Shown in pieces: positions 8,200-10,404 of a stretch of DNA of 10,404 bases. The stretch comes from Euperipatoides rowelli (lineage: Eukaryota; Onychophora; Udeonychophora; Euonychophora; Peripatopsidae), in the NCBI GenBank assembly GCA_003024985.2, contig PXIH01S0009739.1. The stretch is one strand, 5' to 3'. The notes under the pieces were generated by a model, which was not told where the DNA came from, did no database searches, and saw only the letters and a list, made by a program, of their open reading frames with translations. Both the position numbers and the translations under genes were made by a program. Positions within the stretch are counted from its first letter, which is position 1. Each line of letters begins with the position of its first letter.

Positions 8200-9596
8200 A
8201 AAAATAAAGTACAGGATAAGATATTTTAAACAAAATAAAGAAAATTAAAATCGGTTAATAAATAGAAGAGCTACAAGCGATTAAAAAAATCCATAAGCAG
8301 TCATATTGAATCCAATATGGTGGCTAAGCATCAAAATCCAAGTATTGTGACCAATGGATTTTATGCACCCCAGACCACCTATAACAAATATCTAAAGTCA
8401 AACTGAAAGGTACATAAAAGTGCACATGAAACAGGAGCTAGCTCCATGACTAGCATGAATAGCAGCATTTTTTTTAATTTTCTGTCCTGAACACTAACTC
8501 CTACTATGTATTAAATCCACTATGTCCCAAACCTATGATAATGTAGAGATGAAATANTNTTTTTTTAATTGATTTCGATAATTTTGACACAACTTCCGTT
8601 AGCCTTTCCGTATTGACGAAAATGATGCACAGATGTTAAAAAACGTGGTAAAATGAACTTATTGCGACCCATTTCTGCTGTTAAATTACTGTATTACAAG
8701 GCTGGTTTTAATTTAATAGCGAGTTTAAAGCTTCTTCTAAAACTAAAAGGAAAAGAACTCCAATTCAACTTTTTTTTTTTTTTAAATATTTGTTTGATAT
8801 TGCGTCTACTCTAAAAATAATTTTCTAGCTGCTATCTCTGTGATGTTTTCTGTTGGTTGAAATGGATTTTTAATGCTCAAGTAATCAGAGGTAAAGATTT
8901 TCATTAATGATTTGCCTGAATTGCGTAATAGGGTGAAGAAATAGTCCAACCTTACAACTTATTTAATGTGAAATTCATTTTCATAGACATTTGCAAATCT
9001 TCAAATAATGAAAGATTTTAATGGCATTCAGTAATTTTGTTCTATTCAGTTTTATAAAATTTTTGGTTGGGTAAGCCAACATTTATCGTCTTAAATATTT
9101 GCCATTTGAGAATCCTATAATTATTCATCAATCATCAACATGAGTAATTTTTTTTTCTTTCTAAAAGGACTTAGTTTTTTAATAGAAGATTTCTCTTAAA
9201 AGCAAACATATTTTTTTTAATGAATTGTAAAATAAATATTTTCTTTTTGCAAGAAGTTTGTTTGCCTTTGAATCCTTTTTTTCTTCTCTTCTTTATTTAT
9301 CTTTACTTTTTGCAAAATAAAATTCAACAAATACTGTATTCTTTTGTCAGTTTTTTTTTTAAAATCCCTTTTAGTTTTTAATATAAAATAAGGCTTATTT
9401 GCCTGGATAGATTGTTAAGATATCGGCTCTTTTAATGTTGAATATCATTTTTATGTGGCTTTAACATTTCAGTTCTAAGTTATGGTATAAGGAAAGCCGT
9501 AATTCTCTGTGACTATAAGTTTGAAAGATACTTGCACTCACTGAAAAATGTTCAAACTTTCATTTTAAGAAATGCTCTTGGATTGAGATTTTGCTG
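8200..9596. other. AT-rich non-coding stretch, possible dispersed repeat at 8200-8530
   Basis: No gene is supported. 8200-8530 is less AT-rich, contains AAAATCGGTTAATAAATAGA, a CATATTG-AATC-CAATATG hairpin at about 8303-8320, and GTGGCTAAGCATC-like text. It resembles dispersed repeat sequence, and a related AAAATCGGTCAAAAAAATAC occurs near 3280. From 8560 to 9596 there are T-rich runs and no coding signal. Isolated N bases at 8557 and 8559 mark uncertain sequence. Confidence 0.45.
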
Positions 9597-10055
9597 TCTC
9601 ATCATTTGTCATTGCAGTAATAAATTTTCCATTTGCAGTGGCTTCCATAATGGTCAATCTAAAATAAATTGACATGCTGCAGTTCTCCTCATTTTATCTT
9701 TGTTGAAAAATAAATTCTCCATTTGCTGTAGCTTCCATAATTGTCAATTTACTAACCATTGACATATTGCAATTCTTCTAATTTTATCTTTGTGATAAAT
9801 AAATTCTCCATTTACTATGGTTTCCATAATGGTCAATCTACTAATATATTGACATGTTTTGATTCTCATTTTATCTTTGTGATAAAGAAATTCTCCATTT
9901 GTGTGACTTGTATAATGACCAATCTACTAATGGATCATCACATTTAGCTTCTCATTTTATATTTGTGATAAAGAAATTCTTCATTTGCTATAGTTTCCAT
10001 AATGATTAATCTACTAATTATTTACATGTTTAGATTCTTCTCATTTTATCTTTTT
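9597..10055 (+). repeat. Minisatellite, about five units of 86-90 bp
   Basis: Each unit contains TCTCATTTTATCTTTGTGAT, then AAATTCTCCATTTGC, a TTCCATAATGGTCAATCTAC segment and an ATTGACAT segment. The TTCTCC anchor (end positions about 9630, 9720, 9809, 9896 and 9982) recurs at spacings of 90, 89, 87 and 86 bp. Within each of the first three units, GTCAAT and ATTGAC form an inverted pair about 11 to 13 bp apart. In units four and five the pairing has decayed. The 62-codon open frame at 9759-9947 is a by-product of the repeats: its translation repeats FIFVI-KFSI. It is not called as a gene. Confidence 0.9.
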
Positions 10056-10073
10056 GTTAACTTACGAGCCATT

Positions 10074-10280
10074 GCGCTGTCATAAATTTTACGACAAATT
10101 CAATTTTTTATAAAATCTGTCTATGTGTATGGTCTTGTGGGTTTATCTCTGCCTTCTATTCGTAAAACTAACTCTCCACTACAATATTGGTAGGTTTTTA
10201 CCATGCACATAGCCCATTTTATAATTATTTTTTAGAATTATATGTGAAAAGACGTCCAGACATAAATTTTATGACACGCC
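10074..10280. mobile_element. Fold-back, MITE-like element of about 210 bp
   Basis: The left arm (10074-10132) contains TGTCATAAATTTTACGACA, then TTTTTTATAAAAT, then CTATGTGTATGG. The right arm (10201-10280), read as its reverse complement, contains TGTCATAAAATTTATGTC, then AATTATAAAAT, then CTATGTGCATGG in the same order. The right arm has about 20 extra bases between the first two blocks. The unpaired centre is about 68 bp (10133-10200). There is no coding sequence. The order-conserved long arms fit a non-autonomous fold-back DNA element. Possible outer ends are CATTGCGC on the left and GCCACCGCTAATG on the right, but no clear target-site duplication was found. Confidence 0.55.
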
Positions 10281-10404
10281 ACCGCTAATGTAATAATATT
10301 GACTTCAGGTAGCGTAATACAAATATTATAAAACATTTAGGAATAAACTTATATATTTTTAAAATCAAAATTTAATGCAGATTTCAGAAATCAAAATGAA
10401 AAAA
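10281..10404. other. AT-rich end of window, nothing recognised
   Basis: Only AT-rich sequence with short A/T runs. There is no open frame, repeat unit or hairpin above background. Confidence 0.5.

Noticed and set aside
9759-9947. 62-codon plus-strand open frame
   Set aside because: It lies wholly within the 88-bp minisatellite, and unit lengths that are mostly not multiples of three break the frame.

Overview
The window looks like AT-rich metazoan intergenic or intronic DNA, most likely from an invertebrate. The evidence is long A/T runs, no dense open reading frames, minisatellites, small fold-back repeats, and a decayed multi-block coding relic of a family I associate with multicopy genes in cnidarian, molluscan and similar genomes. 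That association comes from memory, not a search. Isolated N bases (near 6599, 8557 and 8559) suggest a draft assembly. I find no intact protein-coding gene and no convincing tRNA, rRNA or CRISPR.

Layout: 1-3340 is AT-rich non-coding sequence with a short duplicated motif, microsatellites and a G10 tract. 3340-4558 is a degenerate minisatellite of roughly 40-bp units with a higher-order pattern. 4652-7625 is the most informative part. It holds two broken copies of the same gene family placed head to head. Copy A (4678-5492, minus strand) keeps only the C-terminal part. Copy B (5493-7597, plus strand) runs from a central block to the C-terminal stop. Their shared parts form long inverted repeats (4652-5492 and 6778-7625) around a 1285-bp spacer that is itself the middle of copy B.

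7626-9596 is AT-rich DNA with a 20-bp palindrome and a cluster of small hairpins at 8125-8168. 9597-10055 is a minisatellite of about 88 bp with some five units. 10074-10280 is a fold-back, MITE-like element.

Pieced together from short open segments in different frames, the pseudogene family has these blocks in order: a MDQ-x-HE motif, a GNPF block, an I-V-D block, an F-D-x-Y-x-x-N-S-I block, HKEAD, DTDV, GCDSTSK, and a C-terminal cysteine-rich tail like a CXC (tesmin/TSO1-type) motif. The spacing and identity of the acidic residues resemble the FEN1/XRN branch of PIN-like 5' nucleases. That assignment is an inference from motifs. Both copies carry several independent frameshifts and stops, so neither can make the full protein.
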